64,000 nt of DNA from Exilibacterium tricleocarpae (GCF_007004655.1 NZ_ML660091.1:124001-188000); one strand, 5' to 3'; positions 25,792-35,712 are shown, numbered from the stretch's first letter. Program-made: numbers and translations. Notes: generated from the sequence alone by a model not told the origin.

Positions 25792-26889
25792 ATGAACCGA
25801 AAGTATACGCATTGGCCGGCCCGGTGGATCACTGCCTTGGGGTTGATCGCAGTTTTGGTAGCAAATGCCAGCCTGTCTCTGGCTCAGGTAGCGGGCCCGG
25901 TTCAGGTCTTGGTGGAAACCGTGCGCGAAGATGTCTTCCGCGACAAAGCGGAGGCACTCGGTACCCTGCGTGCGAATGAGTCCGTTGAGCTGACAGTCAA
26001 TGTCACCGAGACCATTACCGCGCTCCACTTCGAAGACGGCCAGCGGGTGGAGGCCAACCAGGTGCTGGTGGAAATGACCAGCGCCGAGGAGAGCGCCCAG
26101 TTGCAGGAGGAGCAGACCAATGTGCGCGAGGCAAAACGGCAGCTGGACCGTATTCAGCGGCTGGTCACAGCCGGTACTGCCTCGGAGTCGGTGTTGGACG
26201 AACGCCAGCGCGACTACGACGCCGCCCAGGCACGGCTGATTGCCGTGCGCTCACGACTCAAAGACCGCGTTGTCAAGGCACCCTTTGCCGGCCAGGTGGG
26301 GTTGCGTAATATCAGCGCCGGTGCTCTGGTGCGGCCCGGCGATCTGATCACCACGCTGACCGATGACACCCGGATGAAGCTGGATTTTACCGTGCCGGCG
26401 GTATTCCTGCCGTCGCTGCAGCGCGCGCTGCCCATCGTCGCCACCACCCGGGCCTATCGGGAACGAGAGTTTCGCGGCCAGGTGGTGAGTATCGATAACC
26501 AGGTGGACCCCGTCACCCGCGCCATTGCCGTGCGCGCCATCCTGCCTAACGATGAGCAGTTGTTGAGGCAGGGCATGTTGATGCAGATCACGCTTTTTAT
26601 GAATGAGCGTCGCGGTTTGGTGATTTCCGAGGAGTCCCTGTTGCCGGAGGGGCGCACTAACTATGTCATGGTGGCGAGCCCGCGGGATGATCAGCTTATC
26701 GCCGAAAAGCGGCAGGTAACCGTTGCCAGCCGGCGCCGTGGCGAAGTTGAAATCAGCCAGGGCCTGGCGATCGGGGAGCGGGTGATCACCCACGGCGCCT
26801 TCAGAGTCCAGGACGGCAGCCCGGTGCTGGTCAACGCCGGCGCCGGGGAGGCCGCGGCGCTGGTCAAGCCGCCGACATCCAACCCGTAA
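25792..26889 (+). CDS. RND efflux periplasmic adaptor (membrane-fusion protein)
   Basis: 365 aa with a signal peptide (cleavage after LSLAQ, near residue 32). It then has the usual hairpin, lipoyl and barrel order: ETVREDVFRDKAEALGTLRA, VTETITALHFEDGQRVEANQ (lipoyl half), a coiled-coil hairpin around residues 105-155, DRVVKAPFAGQVGLRNISAG (second lipoyl half), and a barrel with QVVSIDNQVDPVTRAIAVRA. It links the inner-membrane pump encoded next to an outer-membrane channel. The pump gene starts 27 bp downstream. No lipobox. No outer-membrane factor is encoded here, so a TolC-type partner must come from elsewhere. Confidence 0.92.
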   Translation: MNRKYTHWPARWITALGLIAVLVANASLSLAQVAGPVQVLVETVREDVFRDKAEALGTLRANESVELTVNVTETITALHFEDGQRVEANQVLVEMTSAEESAQLQEEQTNVREAKRQLDRIQRLVTAGTASESVLDERQRDYDAAQARLIAVRSRLKDRVVKAPFAGQVGLRNISAGALVRPGDLITTLTDDTRMKLDFTVPAVFLPSLQRALPIVATTRAYREREFRGQVVSIDNQVDPVTRAIAVRAILPNDEQLLRQGMLMQITLFMNERRGLVISEESLLPEGRTNYVMVASPRDDQLIAEKRQVTVASRRRGEVEISQGLAIGERVITHGAFRVQDGSPVLVNAGAGEAAALVKPPTSNP

Positions 26890-26916
26890 TGTCCACCCAC
26901 TAACAAAAGGTGCGCT

Positions 26917-29900
26917 GTGGTACTTTCCGATGTGTCTATCCGCCGGCCGGTGTTTGCCGCCGTCATTTCAGTCCTGTTGATTATTTTTGGCCTGCTGGCC
27001 TTTGACCGGCTGCCGCTGCGCCAGTACCCCGATATCGATCCGCCGATCGTCAGTGTCGAGACCGATTATCCGGGCGCGGCCGCCAATGTTGTGGAGTCGC
27101 GCATCACCGAAGTGATCGAGGAGCGTATCGCCGGTGTCGAGGGTATCCGCTTTATCGAGTCGTCGTCGCGCGATGGCAGCAGCCGTATCACCATTGAATT
27201 CAACAGCGGCCGCGATGTGGACGCCGCCGCCAACGATATCCGTGACCGGGTCAGCGGGGTTCTGGACAACCTGCCGGTCGAGGCGGACCCGCCTGAAATC
27301 CAAAAAGAAGACAGCAACGACGATGCGGTGCTCTGGTTCAACCTGACCGGCGACAATATGACGGTATTGCAGTTGACCGACTATGCCGAGCGCTACCTGG
27401 TCGATCGCTTCTCCGTGGTCGACGGCGTATCCCGGGTGCGTATCGGCGGGCGCCAGCGTTTTGCCATGCGCGTGTGGCTCGACCGCCAGGCGCTGGCGGC
27501 CAGAAACCTGGCTGTCAACGATGTGGAACGGGCATTGCGGGCGGAAAATGTTGAATTGCCGGCGGGTAGTATCGTCAGTGATGCGCGCCAGTTCACCGTT
27601 CGCACAAAACGCGCGTTTCGCACCGCCGAGGACTTTGCCAGTCTGGTGATCTCCCAGCCCGAGGCCGGCAGTGGCCAGTACCTGGTACGCCTGGGCGACG
27701 TGGCGCGGGTGGAGAAGGGCACCGAGGAGAGCCGCACCTTCTTTCGCGGCAACGGTATTTCCCAGGTGGGCATCGGTATTATCAAGCAATCCACCGCCAA
27801 TACCATCGATATTGCCCGCGCCACCAAAGCGGTCGGGGCGCAAGTCAACGACAGTTTGCCCGACGGTATGGCGCTCGAGCAGAGCTATGATACCTCGGTG
27901 TTTATCGAGGGGGCGATTCGGGAAGTCTACCGTACCCTGATCATTGCCATCGGCCTGGTGATTCTGGTGATCTACGCCTTTCTGGGTAGTGTCAGGGCCA
28001 TGTTGGTGCCGGCGGTCACTGTGCCGGTGTCCGTTATCGCCACTTCGGTTGCGCTCTACATCCTGGGATTTTCCGTCAACCTGCTGACGCTGCTGGCTAT
28101 GGTGCTGGCCATCGGCCTGATCGTCGACGACTCGATAGTGGTGCTGGAAAATATCAAGCGGCGTATTGACCAGTATGGGGAGTCACCACTGGTGGCTGCC
28201 TTTCGCGGTACCCGGCAGGTGGGTTTCGCGGTGGTGGCGACGACGCTGGTGCTGGTCGCCGTGTTTACACCTATCGCCTTTCAGCGGGGTGATGTGGGCA
28301 GATTGTTCAGTGAATTCGCACTGACGATGGCGGCCGCGGTCATGATATCGTCCTTTGTCGCTTTGACGTTGTCGGCGATGTTGGCCTCGAAAGTATTGCG
28401 CCCGGCCGGTGACGGCAATGCTATCGTCAACCGCATCGATGCCGCCATCAAGGTCTGCCGGCGCGGCTACCTGACCGCCTTGCGCAGTTGTATCCGGCAC
28501 CCCGGTCGCGTGCTTGCCGGTTTTGCCGCGCTGATTCTGGCAGTGGTCTGGCTGTTCCAGCAGTTGCCGGAGGAGTACGCGCCGCCGGAGGATCGCGGGG
28601 CTTTCTTCGTGATCGTCAACGGACCCGAAGGTGCCACCTACAGCTATATGAAGGACTATATGGATGAGGTTGAAGAGCGCATGATGTCCTATGTCGACAG
28701 CGGCGAGATGACGCGCCTGCTGGTGCGCGCGCCGCGTGCGTTCGGGCGCACGGAGACCTATAACACCGGTATTGTTATCGCGATACTGGACGACTGGGCC
28801 AACCGCAGAGATGCCTTTACGATAGTCAATGAGGTGCGCAGCACGCTTTCCGACCTGCCGGGTGTGCGCGCGTTTCCGGTGATGCGGCAGGGATTTGGCT
28901 CGTCTCTGTCGAAACCCGTGCGCTTTGTGCTCGGCGGCGGCACCTACGAGCAGTTGGCCGAATGGCGCGATATTCTGGTGGACAAAATCAACGCGGATAA
29001 CCCCGGTTTTGTCGGCCTCGACTGGGACTACAAAGAGACCAAGCCGCAACTGGAGGTGGCTATCGACTACGACCGCGCCGCCGAACTCGGCGTCACCATC
29101 GGTGATATCGGCCGCACCCTGGAAACCATGCTCGGCTCCCGTCGGGTAACCACCTATATCGACCAGGGTGAGGAGTATGACGTACTGCTCGAAGGCGAGC
29201 GGGGCCAGCAGCGCACCATTTCCAGCCTGGAGAATATTTATGTACGTTCCGACACCAGTGCGGCGCTGATTCCGCTGTCGAACCTGGTACGCCTTGACGA
29301 ATTTGCCGGCAGTAACCAACTGAACCGCTATAACCGTATTCGCTCTATCACCCTGGAGGCAAACCTGGCCGAAGGCTATACCCTGGGTGAGGCTCTCGAC
29401 CATCTGGAGATGCTGGTGCAGGAGCATCTGCCCGGCAATGTTATCGTCGATTACAAAGGCCAGTCACAGGATTTCAAATATGCCGGCCAGTCGATTCTGT
29501 GGGTGTTTATATTGGGGATTTGTGTAACCTACCTGGCACTGGCCGCCCAGTTTGAAAGCTGGGTACACCCCTTTGTCATTATGACCAGCGTACCGCTTGC
29601 CATCGGCGGTGGCCTGGCGGGGTTGTATTTTACCGGTGGTTCGTTAAACCTTTATTCGCAAATAGGTTTGATTATGCTGGTGGGCCTGGCGGCAAAGAAC
29701 GGCATACTTATTGTGGAGTTTGTCAATCAACTGCGCGATCAGGGTATAGAGTTTGGTACCGCGCTGCTGCAGGCCGCCGAGGTGCGGTTACGGCCCATCA
29801 TTATGACCGGCATAACTACTGCCGCCGGTTCGCTGCCGCTGATTTTCTCCAGCGGCGCCGGCGCTGAAACACGTCTGGTGATCGGTACCGTGGTGCTGAC

Positions 29901-30036
29901 GGGCGTGATTTCCGCGACGTTGTTTACCCTGTTTATCGTGCCGGTGTTTTATCACCTTATCGCGCGCCGCACCGGTTCGGTAAACGATGTCAGTCGTGAG
30001 TTGGAGCGGCAGATGACGCTACAGGGAGACACCTAG
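26917..30036 (+). CDS. RND multidrug efflux permease (HAE1-like)
   Basis: 1039 aa, full length, from a GTG with AAAAGG six bases upstream. MVLSDVSIRRPVFAAVISVL opens the first transmembrane helix. Periplasmic porter motifs (QYPDIDPPIVSVETDYPGA) follow, then the TM4 region VLAIGLIVDDSIVVLENI with the proton-relay Asp pair. The second half repeats the layout (GLIMLVGLAAKNGILIVEFV, then RLRPIIMTGITTAAGSLPLI). HAE1-type RND pumps expel hydrophobic and amphiphilic compounds using the proton gradient. It forms an operon with the adaptor. Substrates are unknown; the nearby aromatic and monooxygenase pathways suggest a possible export role for toxic intermediates. Confidence 0.94.
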   Translation: MVLSDVSIRRPVFAAVISVLLIIFGLLAFDRLPLRQYPDIDPPIVSVETDYPGAAANVVESRITEVIEERIAGVEGIRFIESSSRDGSSRITIEFNSGRDVDAAANDIRDRVSGVLDNLPVEADPPEIQKEDSNDDAVLWFNLTGDNMTVLQLTDYAERYLVDRFSVVDGVSRVRIGGRQRFAMRVWLDRQALAARNLAVNDVERALRAENVELPAGSIVSDARQFTVRTKRAFRTAEDFASLVISQPEAGSGQYLVRLGDVARVEKGTEESRTFFRGNGISQVGIGIIKQSTANTIDIARATKAVGAQVNDSLPDGMALEQSYDTSVFIEGAIREVYRTLIIAIGLVILVIYAFLGSVRAMLVPAVTVPVSVIATSVALYILGFSVNLLTLLAMVLAIGLIVDDSIVVLENIKRRIDQYGESPLVAAFRGTRQVGFAVVATTLVLVAVFTPIAFQRGDVGRLFSEFALTMAAAVMISSFVALTLSAMLASKVLRPAGDGNAIVNRIDAAIKVCRRGYLTALRSCIRHPGRVLAGFAALILAVVWLFQQLPEEYAPPEDRGAFFVIVNGPEGATYSYMKDYMDEVEERMMSYVDSGEMTRLLVRAPRAFGRTETYNTGIVIAILDDWANRRDAFTIVNEVRSTLSDLPGVRAFPVMRQGFGSSLSKPVRFVLGGGTYEQLAEWRDILVDKINADNPGFVGLDWDYKETKPQLEVAIDYDRAAELGVTIGDIGRTLETMLGSRRVTTYIDQGEEYDVLLEGERGQQRTISSLENIYVRSDTSAALIPLSNLVRLDEFAGSNQLNRYNRIRSITLEANLAEGYTLGEALDHLEMLVQEHLPGNVIVDYKGQSQDFKYAGQSILWVFILGICVTYLALAAQFESWVHPFVIMTSVPLAIGGGLAGLYFTGGSLNLYSQIGLIMLVGLAAKNGILIVEFVNQLRDQGIEFGTALLQAAEVRLRPIIMTGITTAAGSLPLIFSSGAGAETRLVIGTVVLTGVISATLFTLFIVPVFYHLIARRTGSVNDVSRELERQMTLQGDT

Positions 30037-30243
30037 GCGGCTTGTGCAGCCATTTGCATGGGGCGGCCAATGCCTTGCCCTGGCTCATGGGCAGACCAGG
30101 CTGTTGGCGCCTGTGGCCAGGGTGCCGCGGCTTGTGGGTACAAGATACCCTGGCGGGGTCGAACAGAGGCTGCTTGATCCGATTAAGGGAACAATTACCA
30201 GCGTTTCGCTGGAGGCCCGCGGACTACACCGGGTTAATAAAAT

Positions 30244-30657
30244 CTATCCGGTTTTCACCTCACAGGAAAAATTCACATCGGTGCTATTTTCAATCTGGGC
30301 GATAGCGGAACAGGAGTTGTTGAGAATATCTTCAACGGTTGTGTAAAAAGTATCTTTTGACAACTTTCCATAGAGCACAAAATGTAAATGAATTTCTGTG
30401 AAAATAGCGGGTGGTTCGGATTGTCGCTTGCCCTCTATATTGATTGCCAGATTGCTGAACTCAGTATCCATTTCCTGTAGCGCAGAGACGACTCCGAACG
30501 CGCTGCAGCCGGCTACTCCGGCCAAAACCAATTCCATCGGACGAAAGCCTTCCTCAAAGCCGCCTATTTCTTTTTGGGCATCCAGTCTCAGTGTCTTTCC
30601 AAGCAGATTGCTCACTTCGAACTGGTAGTTAAGGATATTTTTGAGTTCGATTTTCAT
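30244..30657 (-). CDS. OsmC/Ohr family protein
   Basis: 137 aa from ATG 30657 (MKIELKNILN). The open frame extends 21 codons further without family similarity. Visible are the OsmC helix RPMELVLAGVAGCSAFGVVS with the peroxidatic-type Cys (about residue 54) and a second Cys in NNSCSAIAQIENS (about 115), as in the YhfA subgroup. OsmC-fold proteins reduce organic hydroperoxides, though several subgroups have unknown substrates. It stands alone on the minus strand downstream of the RND pump. Confidence 0.82.
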   Translation of the reverse strand: MKIELKNILNYQFEVSNLLGKTLRLDAQKEIGGFEEGFRPMELVLAGVAGCSAFGVVSALQEMDTEFSNLAINIEGKRQSEPPAIFTEIHLHFVLYGKLSKDTFYTTVEDILNNSCSAIAQIENSTDVNFSCEVKTG

Positions 30658-31259
30658 AGCTACATATACTTTAGTTTCTCTACTGCGAGTATCGCTGCAT
30701 GTGTTGCGACTCGATGTCATGCTAACACTTACTATGATCTTAGGTGCCAGGTTGGCAATATACCCAATTTTTTATAGGGCAACGGCCAAGCAGGCATCAG
30801 TGCGTAGTAGTTTACCTGATCGACATGGGTTATTTAGAGAGAGGTTTCACAGGCAAGCAGCAGACTATGTTTGTTTCGACTGTATCATAACCTGCGGGTT
30901 AATTTTTCACACAACAGTTCGTATACCGGTATATAAAAGATCGAAAAACGTGCGCAATTTCAACGACTGGCGACTGTAACTTGGCTAAAGCAATCGAGTA
31001 GCCGTGTCAAACTTCAGTGCAGCGGTCTGGCAATATGAAAATAGGCCGACAAGGTCTTTGTCGTTCACCTCATTCAAGCACTGCCAATCTGGCCACAGCC
31101 TCAGAGTCGCTGACAAAGGGTGCCGCTCTGTGAAAAGACAGTTTGAATAACGGCGCTGGTGGCAAGCATCTCGATTGCAACGCACTGGGTGCCGTCGACG
31201 TTGCATGCGACGTTAGTCTGGATCACAAGAAGAGAAGCCTGGTAGTTTTGAAATAGCTT
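30658..31259. other. Gene-free stretch between OsmC and a TetR gene
   Basis: About 600 bp with no credible reading frame, structured RNA or repeat that I could recognise. It presumably includes the osmC promoter next to 30657. Confidence 0.5.
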
Positions 31260-31874
31260 CTAGAACGTTTTTTTACAAATTCGCCGTATCATATCGGTAA
31301 TACGTTTCCAACCGTCGTCTGTCTGGATATCTATCCCATTGAAGATATCAACACCCAGACTGCGAGCGGCCAGGTAATTGATGCTGGCGGCAAAAATAGC
31401 GGTTAACGCGACTGTATCGACCGGGTTTTCTTCTCGGCTGCCCGTACCGGTTTGTTGGCTTAACAACTCGCCCAGTTTAATGCTCATCTGTTCGCGGATC
31501 TCTTCCAAAAATACCGTAAGCTCATTGCGGTCCAGTATTTCCCAGGCGAGAATTTGCATTGTCAGCGGCCTGCGGCGAATAGCAGCGGCATAATTTTCCA
31601 TCAACAGCGCCAGTTGGTCGGCAAAAGGTTTCTTGAGAAAAGTCTCAGTGGGTTCACCGATAAGCTCGTCGATATCGGGCCAGAAATCCCCTTGCAGGGC
31701 ATAGGCGCGGACCAATCCGGGCAAGCCATCGAAGTAGCGATAGATCAATACCTTGTCCAACCCGGCCTCCCGGGCTATGGCATTGACGCCGAACTTGCGG
31801 AAGCCATCCCGGGCCAAAACCCGTCCCGCCGCATCAATTAATTGTCGCTCAGTTTTCTTTCGATCCCTTGTCAT
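31260..31874 (-). CDS. TetR-family regulator
   Basis: 204 aa: TERQLIDAAGRVLARDGFRK, then FGVNAIAREAGLDKVLIYRYFDG, is a standard TetR helix-turn-helix (about residues 8-52). The C-terminal ligand domain is divergent, with a FAASINYLAARSLGVDIFNG helix. It is isolated, with about 540 bp gene-free on one side and 375 bp on the other, so its target is not obvious; autoregulation or a distant operon is likely. Confidence 0.88.
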   Translation of the reverse strand: MTRDRKKTERQLIDAAGRVLARDGFRKFGVNAIAREAGLDKVLIYRYFDGLPGLVRAYALQGDFWPDIDELIGEPTETFLKKPFADQLALLMENYAAAIRRRPLTMQILAWEILDRNELTVFLEEIREQMSIKLGELLSQQTGTGSREENPVDTVALTAIFAASINYLAARSLGVDIFNGIDIQTDDGWKRITDMIRRICKKTF

Positions 31875-32249
31875 CTGTTACCTCTATGAGCAAAGAGTCA
31901 CCGGCTAGTGACACCGTAGACACCTCGAGGCGACAAATCAAGTTTTTTTGCAAACTCAATGGAAAAAGGTTCTACACCCTCCCGGCGGTAGAAAGGCTGA
32001 CGCGCCAGACTGCAGACGGAATTGCGGCACTTTTCTCTACTCACGATTTAACTTGCTGATAAGATTGGCCAATTATTATTTTTGTACTGTATCAAGATTT
32101 TTGAACGCTTTTACGAACCCGGCCGCTGCAACTTTTCAGAGTGTCGCTCCGTAGTTAACCCAGAGGGACGACACTGCGTTCGTGGCGGCAAACGCCAGAG
32201 GACTGCAACAGGCCGGGGGAGTAACTTGGATGGGGCAGGGGACTGGGTT
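31875..32249. other. Divergent promoter region, TetR / AraC
   Basis: 375 bp with no supported gene. The AraC frame is open back to 32082, but that extension has no family-like sequence or Shine-Dalgarno. No clear palindrome was found. Confidence 0.45.
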
Positions 32250-33011
32250 ATGAAGGAACAGTCGAGCGGTCGGGCGGGAGTTGAAACAACCGCCCTTATG
32301 GGGCGGCGCCGGTTGATTCACCGGATCGCGGCATTCAGTTTTTTGCTGATTACTGCGGTACAAGGCAGGTCGATAGAAGCTGCAGTAGCTGAGAACCGCA
32401 GTGCGGATAAGACTTATGCTGCCGAGGTGCTCTATGTCGTGGTCGGCGTTACTCTCACAATCACCGCGTTGTGGTTGGCCTGGCGCTGGTGGCAGCGCCG
32501 ACGGGGGCCGTCACCACGACAGCTACAGCAAAAGTCACAAAGGCAGCCACAAGAAAAATCGCAGAAACACTCACCGCGGCAAGAGACAACCTCCGATACC
32601 GGCCGGCGGCGCAAAGGCTCCGGGAAGTACGCCACCTCGGCCTTCAAGCCAGAACAACAACAGCGTTATGCCGACCTGCTGTTTACACTGATGCAGGAGC
32701 AGAAACCCTATCTCGACACCGGTTTGCGACTGAAGGACTTGGCCGGGATGCTGTCGTTAAGCTCTCACCAGTTGTCCGAACTGCTCAACCAGACTCTTGG
32801 CAAACCTTACTACGAATTCATCAACGAATATCGTGTTGCGGAGGCCAAGGCGATCATGCGTCGACCGGAGAGTGCCGCTATGAACATGTTGGCGGTTGCC
32901 CATGCGGCAGGTTTTGGTAACAAAGCATCATTCAACCGGATATTCAAAGAGATCACGGGGATGACGCCCTCTGCCTACAGGAAAAAAATTTCCCCATTGA
33001 TCCACGCCTGA
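32250..33011 (+). CDS. Membrane-anchored AraC-family regulator
   Basis: 253 aa from ATG 32250. Two hydrophobic segments (LIHRIAAFSFLLITAVQG near residue 25; VLYVVVGVTLTITALWLAW near 60) are followed by a charged Gln/Lys/Arg linker and the AraC DNA-binding domain (about 145-250): LRLKDLAGMLSLSSHQLSEL, YYEFINEYRVAEAKAIM and AAGFGNKASFNRIFKEITGM. This membrane-bound layout lacks the larger sensor domain of multi-span relatives such as the one at 62.5 kb. It probably senses an envelope signal. Its target is unknown. Confidence 0.85.
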   Translation: MKEQSSGRAGVETTALMGRRRLIHRIAAFSFLLITAVQGRSIEAAVAENRSADKTYAAEVLYVVVGVTLTITALWLAWRWWQRRRGPSPRQLQQKSQRQPQEKSQKHSPRQETTSDTGRRRKGSGKYATSAFKPEQQQRYADLLFTLMQEQKPYLDTGLRLKDLAGMLSLSSHQLSELLNQTLGKPYYEFINEYRVAEAKAIMRRPESAAMNMLAVAHAAGFGNKASFNRIFKEITGMTPSAYRKKISPLIHA

Positions 33012-33025
33012 CGGTGGTCACGGTT

Positions 33026-33691
33026 TCAATTGTCGTCGAGCAAAAACATAGCGCCGATGCTTTGTAAAATAGCATCGGCGATAGCCGGTTCCCTGGGGTC
33101 GTCGCCGCTCACCCGGCGATAGACTTCATAGAGCGCAAAATGGGTATTGATCACCCCCGTGAAAGCGAATGCAAAGGTCACGAAGGGGATCGGTCGAATC
33201 ACGCCCGCATCGGTGCCCGCCTGGTAAAGGGGCCGCAGTTTTTCGATGTTCGGTATGAACTGGGTTTCGATCAGCCACTGCAGGCGTTCATCCCGCTGGC
33301 CCGCCTGGTGGTAGATCAACATCGCCACGAACGGCGCATCGACACAGTGATTGGCATACAAATGCGCCAGCTCTAAAAACAGCGTCTTCAATTGCGCCGG
33401 CGATTCTGATCCGTCTACCGGCACCACCTCCTGTGGCTCGGGAAAGTGTTCGAAGGCTCGCACCACAGCAGCTCGCCAGAGCGCATCTTTAGACTCAAAG
33501 TGATAGGTCACCAGCCCCTGGCCGACCCCGGCAGCCCGGGCGATATCCCGGGTCGAGGCGCCGTCAAATCCCAATTCGGCGAAGCAGGCCACCGCCGCCT
33601 GGACGATACGGTCGCGGGTTTCGGTCTTGCGCTGCTCGCGCAAGCCGGTTTTGACCGGCAGGGTGGCGCCGGTAGTGGCCTTGGCAGTCAT
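33026..33691 (-). CDS. TetR-family regulator of the BVMO/esterase cluster
   Basis: 221 aa from ATG 33691; the frame is open to 33769, but that would run through the operator-like palindrome. The helix-turn-helix is clear: TRDRIVQAAVACFAELGFDG, STRDIARAAGVGQGLVTYHF, ESKDALWRAAV. The C-terminal domain has FVTFAFAFTGVINTHFALYE. It is divergent from the SDR-hydrolase-BVMO genes and is their likely repressor. Confidence 0.88.
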   Translation of the reverse strand: MTAKATTGATLPVKTGLREQRKTETRDRIVQAAVACFAELGFDGASTRDIARAAGVGQGLVTYHFESKDALWRAAVVRAFEHFPEPQEVVPVDGSESPAQLKTLFLELAHLYANHCVDAPFVAMLIYHQAGQRDERLQWLIETQFIPNIEKLRPLYQAGTDAGVIRPIPFVTFAFAFTGVINTHFALYEVYRRVSGDDPREPAIADAILQSIGAMFLLDDN

Positions 33692-33760
33692 GGTGATTTG
33701 AACGACACGGCATGCTAGGGAAAGTCGGAGTATAGCTAAAAACCGCCAATCGTTCGAATG

Positions 33761-33785
33761 ACTTGTCATTGGTCAATTGACAAGT
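33761..33785. promoter_or_regulatory. Candidate TetR operator ACTTGTCA-N9-TGACAAGT
   Basis: Perfect 8-bp arms separated by TTGGTCAAT, in the divergent region between the TetR gene and the SDR, 70 bp from one start and 88 bp from the other. Confidence 0.6.
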
Positions 33786-33872
33786 TAAAGTGAATCGCGC
33801 TGATATGCTGGCTATCGACAGCCGTTGCCGGCCGACTGCTGGACAACCGCACAGCCAAACCACAGGTGGATT

Positions 33873-34706
33873 ATGGACGTTAGCAACACGGATAAAACCT
33901 GGGTAATCACCGGCGCCGGGTCGGGTCTGGGCAGGGAGCTGCTGTTGCAGGTAGCGGCGGCGGGGGACAATGTCGCCGCTGCCGATATTGACCGTGAGTC
34001 TCTGCAGGCGGCGGCCGAGCAGGCGCGCCGCAGTGGCAGCGGTGAAATAGAAACCTATCGGCTGGATGTCGCCAGCGAAGCGGATATCAACGAGTTTGCC
34101 CGGCGGGTGTTAGAGCGCTTCGACACGGTTGATGTCGTGATCAATAATGCCGGCATCACCCGCGTCGGGGAGTTTACCCACAGTTGCCCGGATGGTTTCA
34201 AGACCGTTATGGATATCAACTTTTGGGGTGTGGTCCACGGCAGCCGCGCTTTTCTGCCGGCGCTGCTGCAAAGCCGCGGCTCCCTGGTCAATATCTCCAG
34301 CGTCTTCGGCTTGATCGGGGTGCCGAGACAGAGCGCTTATTGCGCCAGCAAGTTCGCGGTGCGTGGCTTTACCGAATCTCTGCGCCAGGAACTGTATGCC
34401 AGCGGCGTGCATGTGGCGGCGGTGCATCCCGGCGGAATACGCACCGCCATTGCCCGCAGTGCCGTGTTCGACCAGGGTGCCGACAGTAAGGATGAGACAG
34501 TGGCGAGGCTGGAAAAGGACGCCTTGAAGATGCCTGCCGATAAAGCCGCGGCCATTATTCTAAAAGGTATCGCGCGGCGCTCACCGCGTATTCTGATTGG
34601 CGGCGACGCCCGCCTGATCGCCGGCGTGCAGCGCCTGTTTCCAAAAGCCTACCCGCGGGTGCTGGCTCTGCTGTCCAGCGGTTTGTCGAGGTCATCGACT
34701 CGCTAA
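33873..34706 (+). CDS. SDR of the BVMO/esterase cluster
   Basis: 277 aa from ATG 33873, with AGGTGG close upstream. Classical SDR: TGAGSGLG near residues 13-20, VINNAGI near 91, NISSVFGLIG with the catalytic Ser near 142, and YCASK near 155. A C-terminal extension of about 40 residues (SPRILIGGDARLIAGVQRLF) is typical of acetoin-reductase/oxidoreductase-like SDRs found beside BVMOs. Likely role: oxidation of a secondary alcohol to the ketone that the monooxygenase then converts. Operon with the hydrolase and BVMO. Confidence 0.87.
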   Translation: MDVSNTDKTWVITGAGSGLGRELLLQVAAAGDNVAAADIDRESLQAAAEQARRSGSGEIETYRLDVASEADINEFARRVLERFDTVDVVINNAGITRVGEFTHSCPDGFKTVMDINFWGVVHGSRAFLPALLQSRGSLVNISSVFGLIGVPRQSAYCASKFAVRGFTESLRQELYASGVHVAAVHPGGIRTAIARSAVFDQGADSKDETVARLEKDALKMPADKAAAIILKGIARRSPRILIGGDARLIAGVQRLFPKAYPRVLALLSSGLSRSSTR

Positions 34707-34755
34707 CCGTATTACAGCCCGTGCAGGAGGTTACACACTATGCGGTTTGGTAAAT

Positions 34756-35676
34756 ATGTGGTTCGGTAAAAACGCCCCCAGCTTGCGCTCGCGCTTTATC
34801 AGCGCCATGCTAAAGCGTCAGTTTAAGCCGCTGGTGTCTGCCAGGGAACTGGACCTGGCGCGGCTGCGCCAGCGCTTGGAAAAACAAGCCCGGTTCCAGC
34901 GCAGCTCGGCCGGTGTGCAGATCGAATCCGTCGACAGGGGGCAGGTGAAGGGTGAGTGGCAGCTTCCCGCCGCCGCCGCGCCGGCACCGGTGATCCTTTA
35001 TTTACACGGCGGTGGCTATGCGTTTTGTTCGCCGCTAACGCACCGCCCGCTGACTACCGGTCTGGCAAAAACGGCCAGCTGCCGTGTGTTTTCGCTGGAC
35101 TACCGGCTGGCTCCGGAACACCCGTTTCCAGCGGCGGTGGAGGATGCGCTGCAGGGCTATCGCTATTTGTTGGAGGAGGGCATTGATGCCTCCAGCATAC
35201 TGGTGGCGGGGGATTCCGCCGGCGGCGGTCTGAGCCTGGCGCTGTTGTTAAAATTAAAAGCGCTGGGCGAGCCTCTGCCTACCGGGGCTATGTTGTTATC
35301 CCCCTGGACGGATATGGCAACTACCGGCCAATCGTTGCAGGAAAATGAAAGCACTTGCGCCATGTTCACTGCTGCGGCCATTCGCCGGGCGGCAGGGATT
35401 TATGTGAACGGCGGCGATACCCGCGAGCCTTTAGCCTCACCGCTTTACGGCGATTTGCGGGGTTTGCCGCCGCTGCTTGTTTACGTGAGCGACAGCGAGC
35501 TTTTACGCGACGACGCTGTACGTCTGGCAAAGAGCGCTGTGGATCACGGCGTCGACGTCAGCCTGCGCGTGTGGCCGCGACAACCCCACGTATGGCCCGT
35601 GTTTTATCCGCTGTTGCCGGAAGCCAAACGCTGTGTGGCGGAGATGGCCGAATTTGCTCGGCAACGTATGATCTAA
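34756..35676 (+). CDS. HSL-family alpha/beta hydrolase (esterase)
   Basis: 306 aa from ATG 34756. Oxyanion motif LYLHGGGYAFCSPLTH near residue 83, nucleophile motif VAGDSAGGGLSLAL near 153 (Ser in GDSAG), catalytic Asp in VYVSDSELLRDDA near 245, and His in PRQPHVWPVFYP near 280. Esterases of this hormone-sensitive-lipase group hydrolyse the ester or lactone product of a Baeyer-Villiger oxidation, matching the BVMO 36 bp downstream. The start is odd: the strong AGGAGG at 34725-34730 serves an out-of-frame ATG at 34740, produced by a 16-bp tandem duplication of the start region. Confidence 0.9.
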   Translation: MWFGKNAPSLRSRFISAMLKRQFKPLVSARELDLARLRQRLEKQARFQRSSAGVQIESVDRGQVKGEWQLPAAAAPAPVILYLHGGGYAFCSPLTHRPLTTGLAKTASCRVFSLDYRLAPEHPFPAAVEDALQGYRYLLEEGIDASSILVAGDSAGGGLSLALLLKLKALGEPLPTGAMLLSPWTDMATTGQSLQENESTCAMFTAAAIRRAAGIYVNGGDTREPLASPLYGDLRGLPPLLVYVSDSELLRDDAVRLAKSAVDHGVDVSLRVWPRQPHVWPVFYPLLPEAKRCVAEMAEFARQRMI

Positions 35677-35712
35677 AACCATCAAATGCAGTTGACCCAG
35701 GGGGAATCGACA

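Noticed and set aside
28183-29427. 414-residue minus-strand open frame
   Set aside because: Antisense shadow of the RND permease.
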